Part shown: piece after piece, positions 15,986 through 23,932 of the stretch
Position numbering within the stretch: the stretch's first letter is position 1
Layout: each line of letters opens with the position of its first letter
Assembly (NCBI RefSeq): GCF_001895045.1
Contig: NZ_BDAM01000013.1
Span: 1-34,008, forward strand
DNA length: 34,008 bases
Source of the DNA: Rhodococcus coprophilus NBRC 100603
Lineage (GTDB): Bacteria > Actinomycetota > Actinomycetes > Mycobacteriales > Mycobacteriaceae
Reading direction: 5' to 3'
Program-made: the position numbers and the translations under genes
Notes under the pieces: model-generated
Told to the model about the DNA's origin: nothing
The model's database searches: none
Seen by the model: the letters and a program-made list of their open reading frames with translations, nothing else

Positions 15986-16177
15986 ATGAAGGTGGCAGTG
16001 GACGCACAACGTTGTCAGGGACACACACTGTGTGCCATGGCGGCACCCGCACTTTTCGAATTGAGCGAGATCGACGGGCACGCCACCGCCGTCGACGCCG
16101 AAGTCCCCGCTGTGCTCGAGGAGACCGCACGCGAAGCCTCCCGAAGCTGCCCGGAACAGGCGATCACCATCCTCTGA
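15986..16177 (+). CDS. P450-type [3Fe-4S] ferredoxin
   Basis: 63-residue ferredoxin with C10-Q-G-H13-x-x-C16 and C55-P. Histidine in place of the second cysteine gives the CxxHxxC...CP pattern typical of single-cluster [3Fe-4S] ferredoxins that serve bacterial cytochromes P450. The downstream gene is a P450, so this is its probable electron donor. The start is ATG 15986 (MKVAVDAQ) after GAGG; the reading to 15863 would begin before the predicted promoter. Confidence 0.92.
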   Translation: MKVAVDAQRCQGHTLCAMAAPALFELSEIDGHATAVDAEVPAVLEETAREASRSCPEQAITIL

Positions 16178-16219
16178 CGTCCCATCCGTATCGCGATCAC
16201 CGCACGAGAGGGCAAGGCA

Positions 16220-17563
16220 ATGAGTGTCGACGACGCCACCGAAATCGGTCACCGGACACCAGTTTTCCAGTTCGACAGGCACGCGCCGGACTACCGCGAC
16301 AACTTCCTGGACATCACCGAGGAAATGCACTCGAAGTGCCCGGTCGCCTGGTCCGACACCCACGGGGGCCATTGGGTCGCCGCCGGCAGCGACGCAGTCT
16401 TCGCACTCACCCGGTCGGCGGACATCTCGAACGATCACGACGTCAAGGGCGTGCGCCGCGGCTACAAGGGGATCATGATCCCGGCGGCGGCCAGAGCCTC
16501 GGGAGTCCGCGGCGGCATCCTGGAAATGGACGACCCCGAGCACCGTGAATTCCGTGCGGTTCTCAACCCCTATCTGTCACCGGCCGCGGTGAAGAAGTGG
16601 ATCGCGCCCATCGACGAAGTCATCCGCGCATGTCTCGACGACAGGATCGAATCCGGCGAGATCGACTTCATCGACGACCTCGTGAACATCGTTCCCGCCG
16701 TGATCACCCTCGCGATGCTGGGCATTCCGGTCGCGAAATGGAAGGTCTACTGCGAACCCGTCCACGCCGCGATGTACACGCCGCCGGATTCGCCCGACGT
16801 TCCGCGCGTGGCCGAGTTGCACCGCAACATGGGCCTGGACCTTCTCGGCAGTCTTCACGAAATCCGCGAGAATCCGCGTCCCGGAATGATCGATGCGGTG
16901 GCCCGCGCCACCGTCAACGGCGAAAAGCCCGACGATCTGGAACTTCTCGGCGTTCTCAGCCTGCTCATCGGCGGCGGTTTCGATACCACCACCGCGTTGA
17001 CGTCCCACGCACTCGAGTGGTTGTCGCAGAACCCCGATCAACGCGAAATTCTCAGCACCGAACGCGACCGGCTCCTCGATTCGGCAACCGAGGAGTTCCT
17101 GCGCTTCTTCTGCCCATCGGCAGGCGACGGCCGCACCTTCTCCGCGGATACCGAAATCGCCGGTACACAGTTCAAGGAAGGCGAGCGGGTGTGGCTGTCC
17201 TGGGCGATGGCGAATCGCGACCCCGCCCTGTTCACCGACCCACACAGCGTCGACCTCGAACGTAGTGGCAACCGGCACTTCAGCTTCGGGCTGGGAGTCC
17301 ACCGCTGCATCGGGTCCAACCTCGCCCGCATCATGTTCAAGCGGATGCTTGTCGCGGTACTCGATCGCATGCCGGACTTCCGGTGCGACCCGGACGGCAC
17401 CGTGCACTACGACTCCATCGGTGTCATCCAGGGAATGCGCAAGCTCCCCGCCACTTTCACCCCCGGCCCCCGGCTCGGCGCCGGCCTGGACGAGACCCTG
17501 GCCGAACTCCAGCGGGTGGTCGACGAGCAGGCACTCGCCGCACCGGTAACGGCCCGGAACTGA
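16220..17563 (+). CDS. Cytochrome P450
   Basis: 447 residues, soluble bacterial P450. The I-helix oxygen-activation motif is GGGFDTTTAL (251-260), ExxR is E292-R295 in EEFLRFF, and the heme-ligand loop is FSFGLGVHRCIGSNLAR with C363. DDPEHREFRAVLNPYLSP is the C-helix region. It probably hydroxylates the growth substrate or an early intermediate, with electrons from the ferredoxin 42 bases upstream; the FNR-type reductase at 25468 could complete the chain. The CYP subfamily cannot be assigned by eye. Ribosome site GAGGGCAAGG before the ATG. Confidence 0.95.
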   Translation: MSVDDATEIGHRTPVFQFDRHAPDYRDNFLDITEEMHSKCPVAWSDTHGGHWVAAGSDAVFALTRSADISNDHDVKGVRRGYKGIMIPAAARASGVRGGILEMDDPEHREFRAVLNPYLSPAAVKKWIAPIDEVIRACLDDRIESGEIDFIDDLVNIVPAVITLAMLGIPVAKWKVYCEPVHAAMYTPPDSPDVPRVAELHRNMGLDLLGSLHEIRENPRPGMIDAVARATVNGEKPDDLELLGVLSLLIGGGFDTTTALTSHALEWLSQNPDQREILSTERDRLLDSATEEFLRFFCPSAGDGRTFSADTEIAGTQFKEGERVWLSWAMANRDPALFTDPHSVDLERSGNRHFSFGLGVHRCIGSNLARIMFKRMLVAVLDRMPDFRCDPDGTVHYDSIGVIQGMRKLPATFTPGPRLGAGLDETLAELQRVVDEQALAAPVTARN

Positions 17564-17578
17564 CAACGTCGACGCGTC

Positions 17579-17613
17579 ACCGGCTCGGCCCGCGTACATA
17601 CGCCCGAGCCGGT
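17579..17613. other. Intercistronic hairpin between the P450 and amidohydrolase genes
   Basis: ACCGGCTCGG (17579-17588) pairs perfectly with CCGAGCCGGT (17604-17613), and GCGT/ACGC pair inside. The hairpin fills most of the 67-base gap and ends shortly before the amidohydrolase ribosome site (GAGGA). It could be a partial terminator or mRNA-stability element setting P450 against downstream expression. Confidence 0.55.
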
Positions 17614-17630
17614 AACGAAAGAGGAATCCG

Positions 17631-18902
17631 ATGAATCTCGACGATATGGTGATGATCAGCATCGACGACCACGTCGTGGAACCGGCTGACATCTTCGAAA
17701 AGTATTTCCCCAAGAGCCTGATGGACCAGGCACCGCGCCTGACCGCCCATCCGCGCAATCCCAACGTGCAGGCCTGGCTGTTCCAGGACACGGTCGTGGG
17801 AAGCTCCGGCCTCAACGCCGTCGTCTCCTGGCCCAAGAGCGAATGGGGCATGGACCCCACCGGATACGCCGAGATGCGGCCCGGCGTCTACGACATGGAC
17901 ATGCGCGTCCGCGACATGGACGCCAACGGCACCCTCGCCGCAACGCTGTTCGCGACCTTCCCCGGCTTCGCCGGCACCCACCTGGCCAGCCTTCCCGACA
18001 AGAAGCTGTCCCTCGCCGCGTGCAAGGCGTTCAACGACTGGGTGGTCGGTGAAGTACCCAACGCGCACCCCGGACGGTTCATCCCGCTCGGCATCATCCC
18101 CTTCTTCGACGTCGACGAATCCGTCAAGGAGATCCAGCGGCTCGCCGCCATGGGCTGCCGCTCGATCAGCATCCCCGAAACCCCCTACGGTGTCGGCGAG
18201 GGTTACCCGGACTTCAAGTCCGGCTACTGGGACCCGATCTTCAAGGCCTGCGTCGACAACAACATCGTGCTCAGTCTGCACATCGGCGGCGGTATCAACC
18301 TGGTCAAGCGGCCCGAAGGCTTCAACATCGACGACATGTTGATGCTGACGCCGCTCATCTCCACCATCGCAGCCACCGACATCATGCTCAGCGGGGCCTT
18401 CCGAAAATTCCCGACCCTGAAGGTCGCCATGAGCGAGGGCGGTGTGGGCTGGGTCGCGCCGTGGCTCGACCGGCTCGAGCGGCACATCGTCAACCAGTCC
18501 TGGACGGGAGCGAGCTTCCTGCCCGATGGCAAGACGCCGACGGACGTGTGGCGCAAGAACTTCCTCGCCTGTTACATCACCGAGCCGAGCGGTCTGAACA
18601 ACCGCGACCACCTGGGTATCGACACCATCGCGTGGGAATGCGACTACCCGCATTCGGATTCGACCTGGCCGAACTCGCCGGAAGTGCTGAAGACCGAACT
18701 GGACAGGGCGCAGTGCACCGACGAGGAGATCGACAAGATCACCTTCGGAAATGCTGCCCGGTTCTTCGACTGGGATCCGTTCGCGCACATTCCCCGTGAG
18801 CAGGCAACCGTCGGTGCTCTTCGTGCCCGGGCGACCGACCACGACATCAGTGAGACCTCCAAGACCGAGTACCGCCGACGCTACGAGCTCACCAACTCGT
18901 AG
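17631..18902 (+). CDS. TIM-barrel amidohydrolase (amidohydrolase-2 / ACMSD-like family)
   Basis: 423 residues. The N-terminal ISIDDHVVEPADIFEKYFP matches the actinobacterial amidohydrolase-2 group, where the early motif is DDHxxEP rather than HxH. Later metal-site candidates are the histidine in LSLHIGGG and the WECDYPHSDSTWP segment near residue 340. Relatives include decarboxylases and C-C hydrolases of ring catabolism, so ring cleavage or decarboxylation is possible but not shown. GAGGA ribosome site seven bases before the ATG. Third gene of the ferredoxin-P450 operon, separated from the P450 by a hairpin. Confidence 0.88.
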   Translation: MNLDDMVMISIDDHVVEPADIFEKYFPKSLMDQAPRLTAHPRNPNVQAWLFQDTVVGSSGLNAVVSWPKSEWGMDPTGYAEMRPGVYDMDMRVRDMDANGTLAATLFATFPGFAGTHLASLPDKKLSLAACKAFNDWVVGEVPNAHPGRFIPLGIIPFFDVDESVKEIQRLAAMGCRSISIPETPYGVGEGYPDFKSGYWDPIFKACVDNNIVLSLHIGGGINLVKRPEGFNIDDMLMLTPLISTIAATDIMLSGAFRKFPTLKVAMSEGGVGWVAPWLDRLERHIVNQSWTGASFLPDGKTPTDVWRKNFLACYITEPSGLNNRDHLGIDTIAWECDYPHSDSTWPNSPEVLKTELDRAQCTDEEIDKITFGNAARFFDWDPFAHIPREQATVGALRARATDHDISETSKTEYRRRYELTNS

Positions 18903-18933
18903 GCACGCGCGCACCGACCGACAAGGAACAGGC

Positions 18934-19695
18934 ATGACAGATGCTCCACAGCTCGACGGCAAGGTCGCCATCGTCACCGGCGCCGGAGGCGGAATCGGCC
19001 GAGCGTACTCCCGTGGCCTCGCCGAAGCCGGTGCAGCCGTGGTGCTGGCCGACGTCAACATCGATTCGGCCACGGCCGCTGCCGACGAACTGACCGCCGA
19101 AGGGCACCGCGCGCTCGCCGTGGCCGTCGACGTCCGGGACGAAGCGAGCACGACCGAGATGGCCGCCACGGCGGCCGGCCGATTCGGGTCCGTCGACATT
19201 CTCGTGAACAATGCCGGGTTGATGGCCGAGGTGGTCGGCGAGGGCTCGCTGACCACCATGGACATCGACCTCTGGAACCGCACGCTCGCCGTCAACCTCA
19301 CCGGGCCGCTTCTGTGCAGCCGCGCCGTGGTGCCGTACATGAAGGAGCGTGGCTACGGCAAGATCGTGAACCAGTCGTCGAGCGGTGCCTTCATGGCCGC
19401 CCAGGCCTACGGCATCACCAAGCTCGGGCTCGTGAGCATGACGGTGTCGCTGGCACGCGAGTTGGCGCCGTTCGGCATCCGCGTGAACGCCATCGCGCCG
19501 GGAATGGTCAACACCGAAGCCGGCTCGATCGCCTCACCACCCGAACTCAAGGAGATGGTGAAGAACGCCATTCCCTTCCCCTTCGGCGAACCGGAGGAAC
19601 TGATTCCCGGCCTGCTGTATCTGGTGTCGTCGGGCAGCGACTGGGTAACCGGCCACACTCTCAACATCGACGGCGGCTGGGTCGTACGGGTCTGA
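18934..19695 (+). CDS. Short-chain dehydrogenase/reductase
   Basis: 253 residues. IVTGAGGGIGRAYSRGL, LADVN (acidic residue favouring NAD), NNAGLMAE, QSSSGAFMAAQAYGITKLG (S, Y, K), NAIAPGMVNTE, and the C-terminal LNIDGGW. A typical catabolic SDR, likely oxidising the alcohol made by the P450 or a later hydroxyacyl intermediate. ATG 18934 (MTDAPQ) follows AAGGAACAGG; the reading from 18751 shadows the amidohydrolase. Confidence 0.9.
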   Translation: MTDAPQLDGKVAIVTGAGGGIGRAYSRGLAEAGAAVVLADVNIDSATAAADELTAEGHRALAVAVDVRDEASTTEMAATAAGRFGSVDILVNNAGLMAEVVGEGSLTTMDIDLWNRTLAVNLTGPLLCSRAVVPYMKERGYGKIVNQSSSGAFMAAQAYGITKLGLVSMTVSLARELAPFGIRVNAIAPGMVNTEAGSIASPPELKEMVKNAIPFPFGEPEELIPGLLYLVSSGSDWVTGHTLNIDGGWVVRV

Positions 19696-19735
19696 GTTTT
19701 CTTATTTACCAACGTTTCTCACGGAGAGTGCACGC

Positions 19736-20062
19736 ATGAAGAACTATCTGCTCGTCGAATCGCATCCTTCTCATCCGGACCGCCTGGACGAATTCAACAG
19801 GTGGTACGACGAGGTCCACATCCCCGAGGTGGTGGCACTCGACGGATTCGTCGGCGCCATCCGGCTTGCTCCCGCAGACGCGGACGGCGGCCCTTCGGTC
19901 ACGCTCTACGAACTCGAGGGTGACCCGCAGACGGCCAAGGACAACGTCCATGCCGCTGCCGCCGCGAAGCAACTGAACATGTCGGATTCGCTGAGCTACG
20001 GGCCCATCCCGAAGATGCGCATCATGCAGCTGCAGTCCGAGCACACCAAGACCGCGAGCTGA
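19736..20062 (+). CDS. Small EthD-like / dimeric alpha-beta barrel protein
   Basis: 108 residues. HPDRLDEFNRWYDEVHIPEVVALDGFVGA resembles EthD-like and related dimeric ferredoxin-fold proteins (WYDEVHIPE helix). These are often found beside P450 or oxygenase systems with poorly defined roles: isomerase, lactonase or accessory. No catalytic residues can be claimed. A GGAGAG ribosome site precedes the ATG. Last gene of the ferredoxin-P450 operon, convergent with the esterase. Confidence 0.75.
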   Translation: MKNYLLVESHPSHPDRLDEFNRWYDEVHIPEVVALDGFVGAIRLAPADADGGPSVTLYELEGDPQTAKDNVHAAAAAKQLNMSDSLSYGPIPKMRIMQLQSEHTKTAS

Positions 20063-20107
20063 CCGGCGACCACACTACGAGGATCGTCGTATCCTCCTGC
20101 GACGGGC

Positions 20108-20148
20108 GGGGACGCAATGCGTCTCCGCTCTCGCCGTCATGCGTCCCC
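20108..20148. terminator. Possible terminator hairpin
   Basis: GGGGACGCA (20108-20116) pairs with TGCGTCCCC (20140-20148) around a 23-base loop. It lies in the convergent region after the EthD-like gene and overlaps the last codons of the esterase. A smaller GAGGAT/ATCCTC hairpin (20079-20096) lies just before it. Moderate support only. Confidence 0.4.
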
Positions 20149-21060
20149 GAACACTCCACGCGAGTGACGCACACCCAGCGCGCCTGCCAGCACCGCGCAC
20201 TGCTCGTCGAAGAACCCCTGCGCGACACGCGTCCTCGACGCCACCGAATCGAATCCGTGGAACGCCCCGTCGACGATGTGGAAGCCGCACGGAACACCCG
20301 CCGACGACAATCGATCGGCGTATGCACGATTTTCGGCAAAGAACAGATCGTGTGATCCCACACCGATCCAGGCGGGGGGGAGATCCCCCAGGTCGTCACG
20401 TCGCGCCGGAACCGCTTCGTCCCGGTCGGCCGCGCCGAGGTAGCTCTCCCAGCCGAACCGGTTCGAGGTCGCGTCCCACATGCGGGTGTGCCGCGGGCCC
20501 GAGTCCGTGCGGTCGTCGAGCATCGGGTAGACCAGCAACTGGAATGCCGGGGTCGGAATCTCACGGCCGCGGATGCGGAAGGCCAGCGCGGCCGCCAGTC
20601 CCCCACCGGCACTCGCGCCGCCGATCGCCAATCGTGAGGTGTCCACATCCGGTCGCCGCGTGAGCCACTCGTAGATCCGGTCGCAGTCCTCCACCGGCAC
20701 CGGGTACGCATGCTCCGGTGCAAGCCGGTACTCCACCGACGCCACCGTGATGCCGAGTTCTTCCGCGAAGCGCCGGCACAGCGCGTCGTCCTGGGCCGCC
20801 CGGCCGAACACGTATCCACCGCCGTGAATCCACAGCAACGCCGGCGTGCGCTCGTCGGCGCGCGCCGACGACGGCCGGAACCAACGGACCGCGACTCCGG
20901 GTTCGAGCACATAGACATCCGGGTCGCGGCCGCGGATCGCGCGGGTCAGAGTGCGCAACACCCGCAGCGACCTGGGGGTGACCGTCCTGCGCGGCGCGAG
21001 CAGCGCTGTCCAGCGGAGGTCGGGGTGGAATCCAGGTAGCGAACGCAGGCGGTCGATCAA
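20137..21060 (-). CDS. HSL-family alpha/beta-hydrolase (esterase/lipase)
   Basis: 307 residues from TTG 21060. Hormone-sensitive-lipase family motifs are HGGG (79-82, oxyanion hole), GGASAGG with nucleophile S150, D238 in GSHDLFF and H268 in GAFHGF. It probably hydrolyses an ester or lactone in the cytoplasm; there is no signal peptide. The start is unusual: the well-placed AAGGAG (21099-21094) serves an ATG at 21086 that opens only nine codons and stops at TGA overlapping this TTG (TTGA). Either translation is coupled from that mini-ORF or a frameshift split the N-terminus. The gene has its own -10 (TATTAT). Confidence 0.85.
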   Translation of the reverse strand: MIDRLRSLPGFHPDLRWTALLAPRRTVTPRSLRVLRTLTRAIRGRDPDVYVLEPGVAVRWFRPSSARADERTPALLWIHGGGYVFGRAAQDDALCRRFAEELGITVASVEYRLAPEHAYPVPVEDCDRIYEWLTRRPDVDTSRLAIGGASAGGGLAAALAFRIRGREIPTPAFQLLVYPMLDDRTDSGPRHTRMWDATSNRFGWESYLGAADRDEAVPARRDDLGDLPPAWIGVGSHDLFFAENRAYADRLSSAGVPCGFHIVDGAFHGFDSVASRTRVAQGFFDEQCAVLAGALGVRHSRGVFGDA

Positions 21061-21086
21061 GAAGCACCTCGGTCGGCAACCGGCAT
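21057..21086 (-). CDS. Nine-codon upstream ORF overlapping the esterase start
   Basis: ATG 21086 encodes MPVADRGAS and ends in TGA that overlaps the esterase TTG (TTGA). It has the best ribosome site in the region (AAGGAG, seven-base spacing). It may only couple translation, or mark a +1/-1 frameshift from an ancestral longer esterase. Not demonstrably a functional peptide. Confidence 0.4.
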   Translation of the reverse strand: MPVADRGAS

Positions 21087-21117
21087 TGTTGATCTCCTTG
21101 TAGTTCCGGGTTCGGCG

Positions 21118-21123
21118 ATAATA
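21118..21123 (-). promoter_or_regulatory. -10 element of the esterase promoter
   Basis: TATTAT on the - strand is a near-ideal -10 hexamer. It lies about 30 bases upstream of the mini-ORF ATG at 21086 and downstream of a hairpin that follows the enoyl-CoA hydratase gene. The esterase is thus probably its own transcription unit, without the GAGAAT palindrome. Confidence 0.5.
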
Positions 21124-21130
21124 GACGCAT

Positions 21131-21170
21131 CGAGACGGACCCCGGATGCTCGGTCCCGGAGCCCGTCTCG
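21131..21170 (-). terminator. Probable terminator after the enoyl-CoA hydratase gene
   Basis: CGAGACGG (21131-21138) pairs with CCGTCTCG (21163-21170), with further partial CCGG/CCGG pairing inside. It lies 13 bases beyond the hydratase stop and ahead of the esterase promoter. Confidence 0.5.
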
Positions 21171-21182
21171 TAGCTCGCCGGA

Positions 21183-21950
21183 TCAGGACTTGCCGGCAGT
21201 CAACCTTGCGATGTTGGCCTGGAAGTCCTCGCTCTGGAACGTCATCTCCTCCGCGCTCATCGCGTAGTCGAGTGTCGCGAGCACCGCACGCTCGAGGTGG
21301 ATGTTGAGGAGTCGCTTCGTCGCCTCGATCGCCTTCTGAGGCTGTTCGGAGATGCGCTTGGCGCATGCGAGCGCCTCGGTCAGCGGATCCTCGACGACGT
21401 GGTTCGCCAATCCCAGTTCGCAGGCCCGCTGGGCGGAAATCCTCTGGCCGGTGAACGCGAACTCCTTGGCCTGCAACAAGCTGATCTGCAACGGCCATGT
21501 CAAGGGACCGCCGTCCGCGGCGACGAGACCGACCTGCACGTGAGGATCGGCCAGGTACGACTTCTCGGCCATGTAGACCATGTCGCTCAGCGCCACCAGG
21601 CTGCAGCCCAGCCCCACGGCCGGGCCGTTGACCGCCGCGACCACCGGCACGCGGCACCGCGCCATACCGAGGACGATCTCACGGCCGTCGGCGATGGTCT
21701 TCGCCCGCAGGTCCGCATCGCGCGCCAGTTCGGCAAGGTAGGCGAAGTCGCCGCCTGCCGAGAATGCGCGGCCCGCGCCGGTGATCACCGCGGCACGTGC
21801 CTCGCGATCGGCTGCCAGCCGTGGCCACAACCGGGCCAGGCCCTCGTGCAGCGGATCGTTGACGGCGTTGAGGTCGTCGGGCCGGTTGAGCGTGATGATC
21901 CGCAGGGAGCCGTCGGCCTTGACGTCGATCTCGTCGGGCATGTCGTACAT
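21183..21950 (-). CDS. Enoyl-CoA hydratase/isomerase family protein
   Basis: 255 residues. Crotonase features are IITLNRPDDLNAVN, the oxyanion segment GRAFSAGGDFAYL, NGPAVGLGCSLVALSDM as the second oxyanion segment, and SLLQAKEFAFTGQRISAQRA. The position of the usual second glutamate is not clearly conserved (VGLVAADGGPLTWP), so isomerase or another crotonase activity is possible. The ATG at 21950 lies one base after the dehydrogenase large-subunit stop; a second Met (MPDEID) is three codons in. Last gene of the 25364-21183 operon. Confidence 0.88.
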   Translation of the reverse strand: MYDMPDEIDVKADGSLRIITLNRPDDLNAVNDPLHEGLARLWPRLAADREARAAVITGAGRAFSAGGDFAYLAELARDADLRAKTIADGREIVLGMARCRVPVVAAVNGPAVGLGCSLVALSDMVYMAEKSYLADPHVQVGLVAADGGPLTWPLQISLLQAKEFAFTGQRISAQRACELGLANHVVEDPLTEALACAKRISEQPQKAIEATKRLLNIHLERAVLATLDYAMSAEEMTFQSEDFQANIARLTAGKS

Positions 21951-21951
21951 G

Positions 21952-23040
21952 TCAGACCCCCAATCCGAGGATGCGTGAAGCGATGATGTTCTTCTGGATC
22001 TGGGACGTGCCGCCCATGACGCTCTGCGCCCGGCTGTACATGTACGAGCCCAGCAGTTCGGGGTCGCGCGTCCCGGCCACGGACAGCGCCGCGTGCCCGA
22101 CCGACTGGTCGACCCACGTCATGAGCAGCTTGTCGAGCGAGCCCTCCGACCCGTGCGACACGCCGTCGAGCTGTTCGGACAACCGGCGGCGGACGTGCAG
22201 ACGCAACATCTCCGATTGCACTGCGGCCCAAGCCAGATCCTCCGGCGGCCTGCCGTCGACCCGCGCGGCGAGCTGGCGCACGAGCTTGCCGTAGCGCGCG
22301 GCGAAACCGAGGGTGGACGGTTCGCGTTCGTGGCCGACGACCGTCATCGCGACGCGCCACCCTTCACCGGGCGCACCGACCATCCGGTCGGCGGGCACCC
22401 TCGCACCGTCGAAGAGCACCTGGCCGAACTCCTTGGTGACCCCGCTGATCATCTTCAGGGGTCGCTGCTCGATCCCGTCCTGGTGCATGTCCACGATGAA
22501 CGCGGAAATACCCTTGTGGCGAGGCGCATTCGGGTCGGTGCGAGCAAGCAGCAGGCACCAGTCGGCCACATCGGAATAGCTCGTCCAGACCTTGTGGCCG
22601 TGCAGGACGTACTCGTCTCCGTCCTGCGTCGCCGTCGTGGTGAGCGACGCGAGGTCGGAGCCGGCGCCGGGCTCGCTGAATCCTTGGCACCAGCGCTCGG
22701 TGCCGTTGATCATGCCCGGAAGGAACCGGTCGCAGAGTTCTTCGCTGCCGTGATGTCCGAGCCCGACGACGAGGTAGCCCAGGCTGGGACGCGGCGGAGC
22801 GCCCGCGATGGCCAGTTCCTCGTCGAGGATCACGTCGTAGACCGGCGGCAGATCCTGCCCGCCGTGCTTTTCGGGCCAGGACAATCCGAAGAATCCGGCT
22901 CCGTACAGAGCCTGATGCCATTCACCCTGGCGCGCCCAGTATTCGTCGCCCGAGGTGGGGAACGTACCGGCTACACCGGCGAGCCAGGTGCGCAGGCGTT
23001 CGCGGAAAGCTGCTTCGTCCGGCGAGTCACGAAAGTCCAA
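21952..23040 (-). CDS. Acyl-CoA dehydrogenase, large subunit (pair 3)
   Basis: 362 residues. WCQGFSEPGAGSDLASL at 117-133, GHKVWTSYSDVADWCLLLA, KGISAFIVDM, and the C-terminal VMGGTSQIQKNIIASRILGLG. The glutamate of the IYEGT motif is glycine (G343), as in pairs 1 and 2. It overlaps the small subunit by 14 bases and is followed by a crotonase. Closest in motif wording to the pair 1 large subunit (WCQGFSEPG), suggesting those two share ancestry. Confidence 0.9.
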   Translation of the reverse strand: MDFRDSPDEAAFRERLRTWLAGVAGTFPTSGDEYWARQGEWHQALYGAGFFGLSWPEKHGGQDLPPVYDVILDEELAIAGAPPRPSLGYLVVGLGHHGSEELCDRFLPGMINGTERWCQGFSEPGAGSDLASLTTTATQDGDEYVLHGHKVWTSYSDVADWCLLLARTDPNAPRHKGISAFIVDMHQDGIEQRPLKMISGVTKEFGQVLFDGARVPADRMVGAPGEGWRVAMTVVGHEREPSTLGFAARYGKLVRQLAARVDGRPPEDLAWAAVQSEMLRLHVRRRLSEQLDGVSHGSEGSLDKLLMTWVDQSVGHAALSVAGTRDPELLGSYMYSRAQSVMGGTSQIQKNIIASRILGLGV

Positions 23041-23932
23041 GGTCGATCTCCTCCAGGCTCACGGGGAACAGTTCGGTGGACGTCAGCGCCCGCCGCAGAT
23101 AGACGTGCTCGATGCACTCCCAGGTGTTACCGATGCCGCCGTGCACTTGGACGGCGGTCTCGCAGACGGTCCGTGCCGCACGCGCGCAGTAGATCTTCGC
23201 GATGCGCGCGGCGCGCACTGCTTCGTCCGGCGCGAGTTCGTCGACGGCCCAGGCCGCGTGCCGCAGTACGCTGATCGATCCCTCGATCAGCGCTTGGCTT
23301 TCGGCGAGCAGGTGCGCGACGGCCTGGTACGACCCGATCGCCTTGCCGTACTGCTCGCGGATCTTGGCGTACTCGACCGCGACGCTCTGCGCCCCTCGCG
23401 ACGTTCCGACGAGATCGGCGCACGTCGCGACCAGAGCGAGGGCGTATCCCCGCTCGATGTGCTCCGCGTCCACGGTCCCGATCGGCGTGCAGGGCGCGCC
23501 GAGTGTGGCGAACGCGCGGGTGAGGTCGGCGCCGGAAGCGGTTTCGCCGATCTCGGCGGAGAGCACCTCGGCGTCGCGCACCACCAGTGCTTGCTTCAGA
23601 CCGCGGGTGTCGAACGCGTCCTCACCGACCGCGATCGCCCACGTCTGCTGATCCTCGGCGACGTGGCGGCGCAGGTCGTCCGCGAGGACCGGCCCGAGGA
23701 ACGGAACGTCGACGAGACCGCGTCCGAATTCCTCCGCGACGATGGCCACTTCGACCCCGGAGGCGCCGTCGGAGCGCAGCGAGCGCCAGCCCGTGGAGTC
23801 CACGGTCTTCTCCAGTCGTGCGAGCCGTGCCGCGTCGTCGAGGTCCTGGACCGAGCCCGGTCCCAGGTCGTCGGCCAGCCTGGCGGCAGCATCTCGCAAC
23901 TGCTGTTGTTCATTCGTCAGACGTACGTCCAT
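23027..23932 (-). CDS. Acyl-CoA dehydrogenase-like small subunit (pair 3)
   Basis: 301 residues. The N-terminal helical part includes LTNEQQQLRDAAARLADD and AEEFGRGLVDVPFLGPVLA; the C-terminal domain has AKIREQYGKAIGSYQAVAHL and VHGGIGNTWECIEHVYLRR. It is the partner of the next gene. ATG 23932 (MDVRLT) is chosen; codons further upstream belong to the overlapping acyl-CoA synthetase (23 shared bases). Confidence 0.88.
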   Translation of the reverse strand: MDVRLTNEQQQLRDAAARLADDLGPGSVQDLDDAARLARLEKTVDSTGWRSLRSDGASGVEVAIVAEEFGRGLVDVPFLGPVLADDLRRHVAEDQQTWAIAVGEDAFDTRGLKQALVVRDAEVLSAEIGETASGADLTRAFATLGAPCTPIGTVDAEHIERGYALALVATCADLVGTSRGAQSVAVEYAKIREQYGKAIGSYQAVAHLLAESQALIEGSISVLRHAAWAVDELAPDEAVRAARIAKIYCARAARTVCETAVQVHGGIGNTWECIEHVYLRRALTSTELFPVSLEEIDLGLS

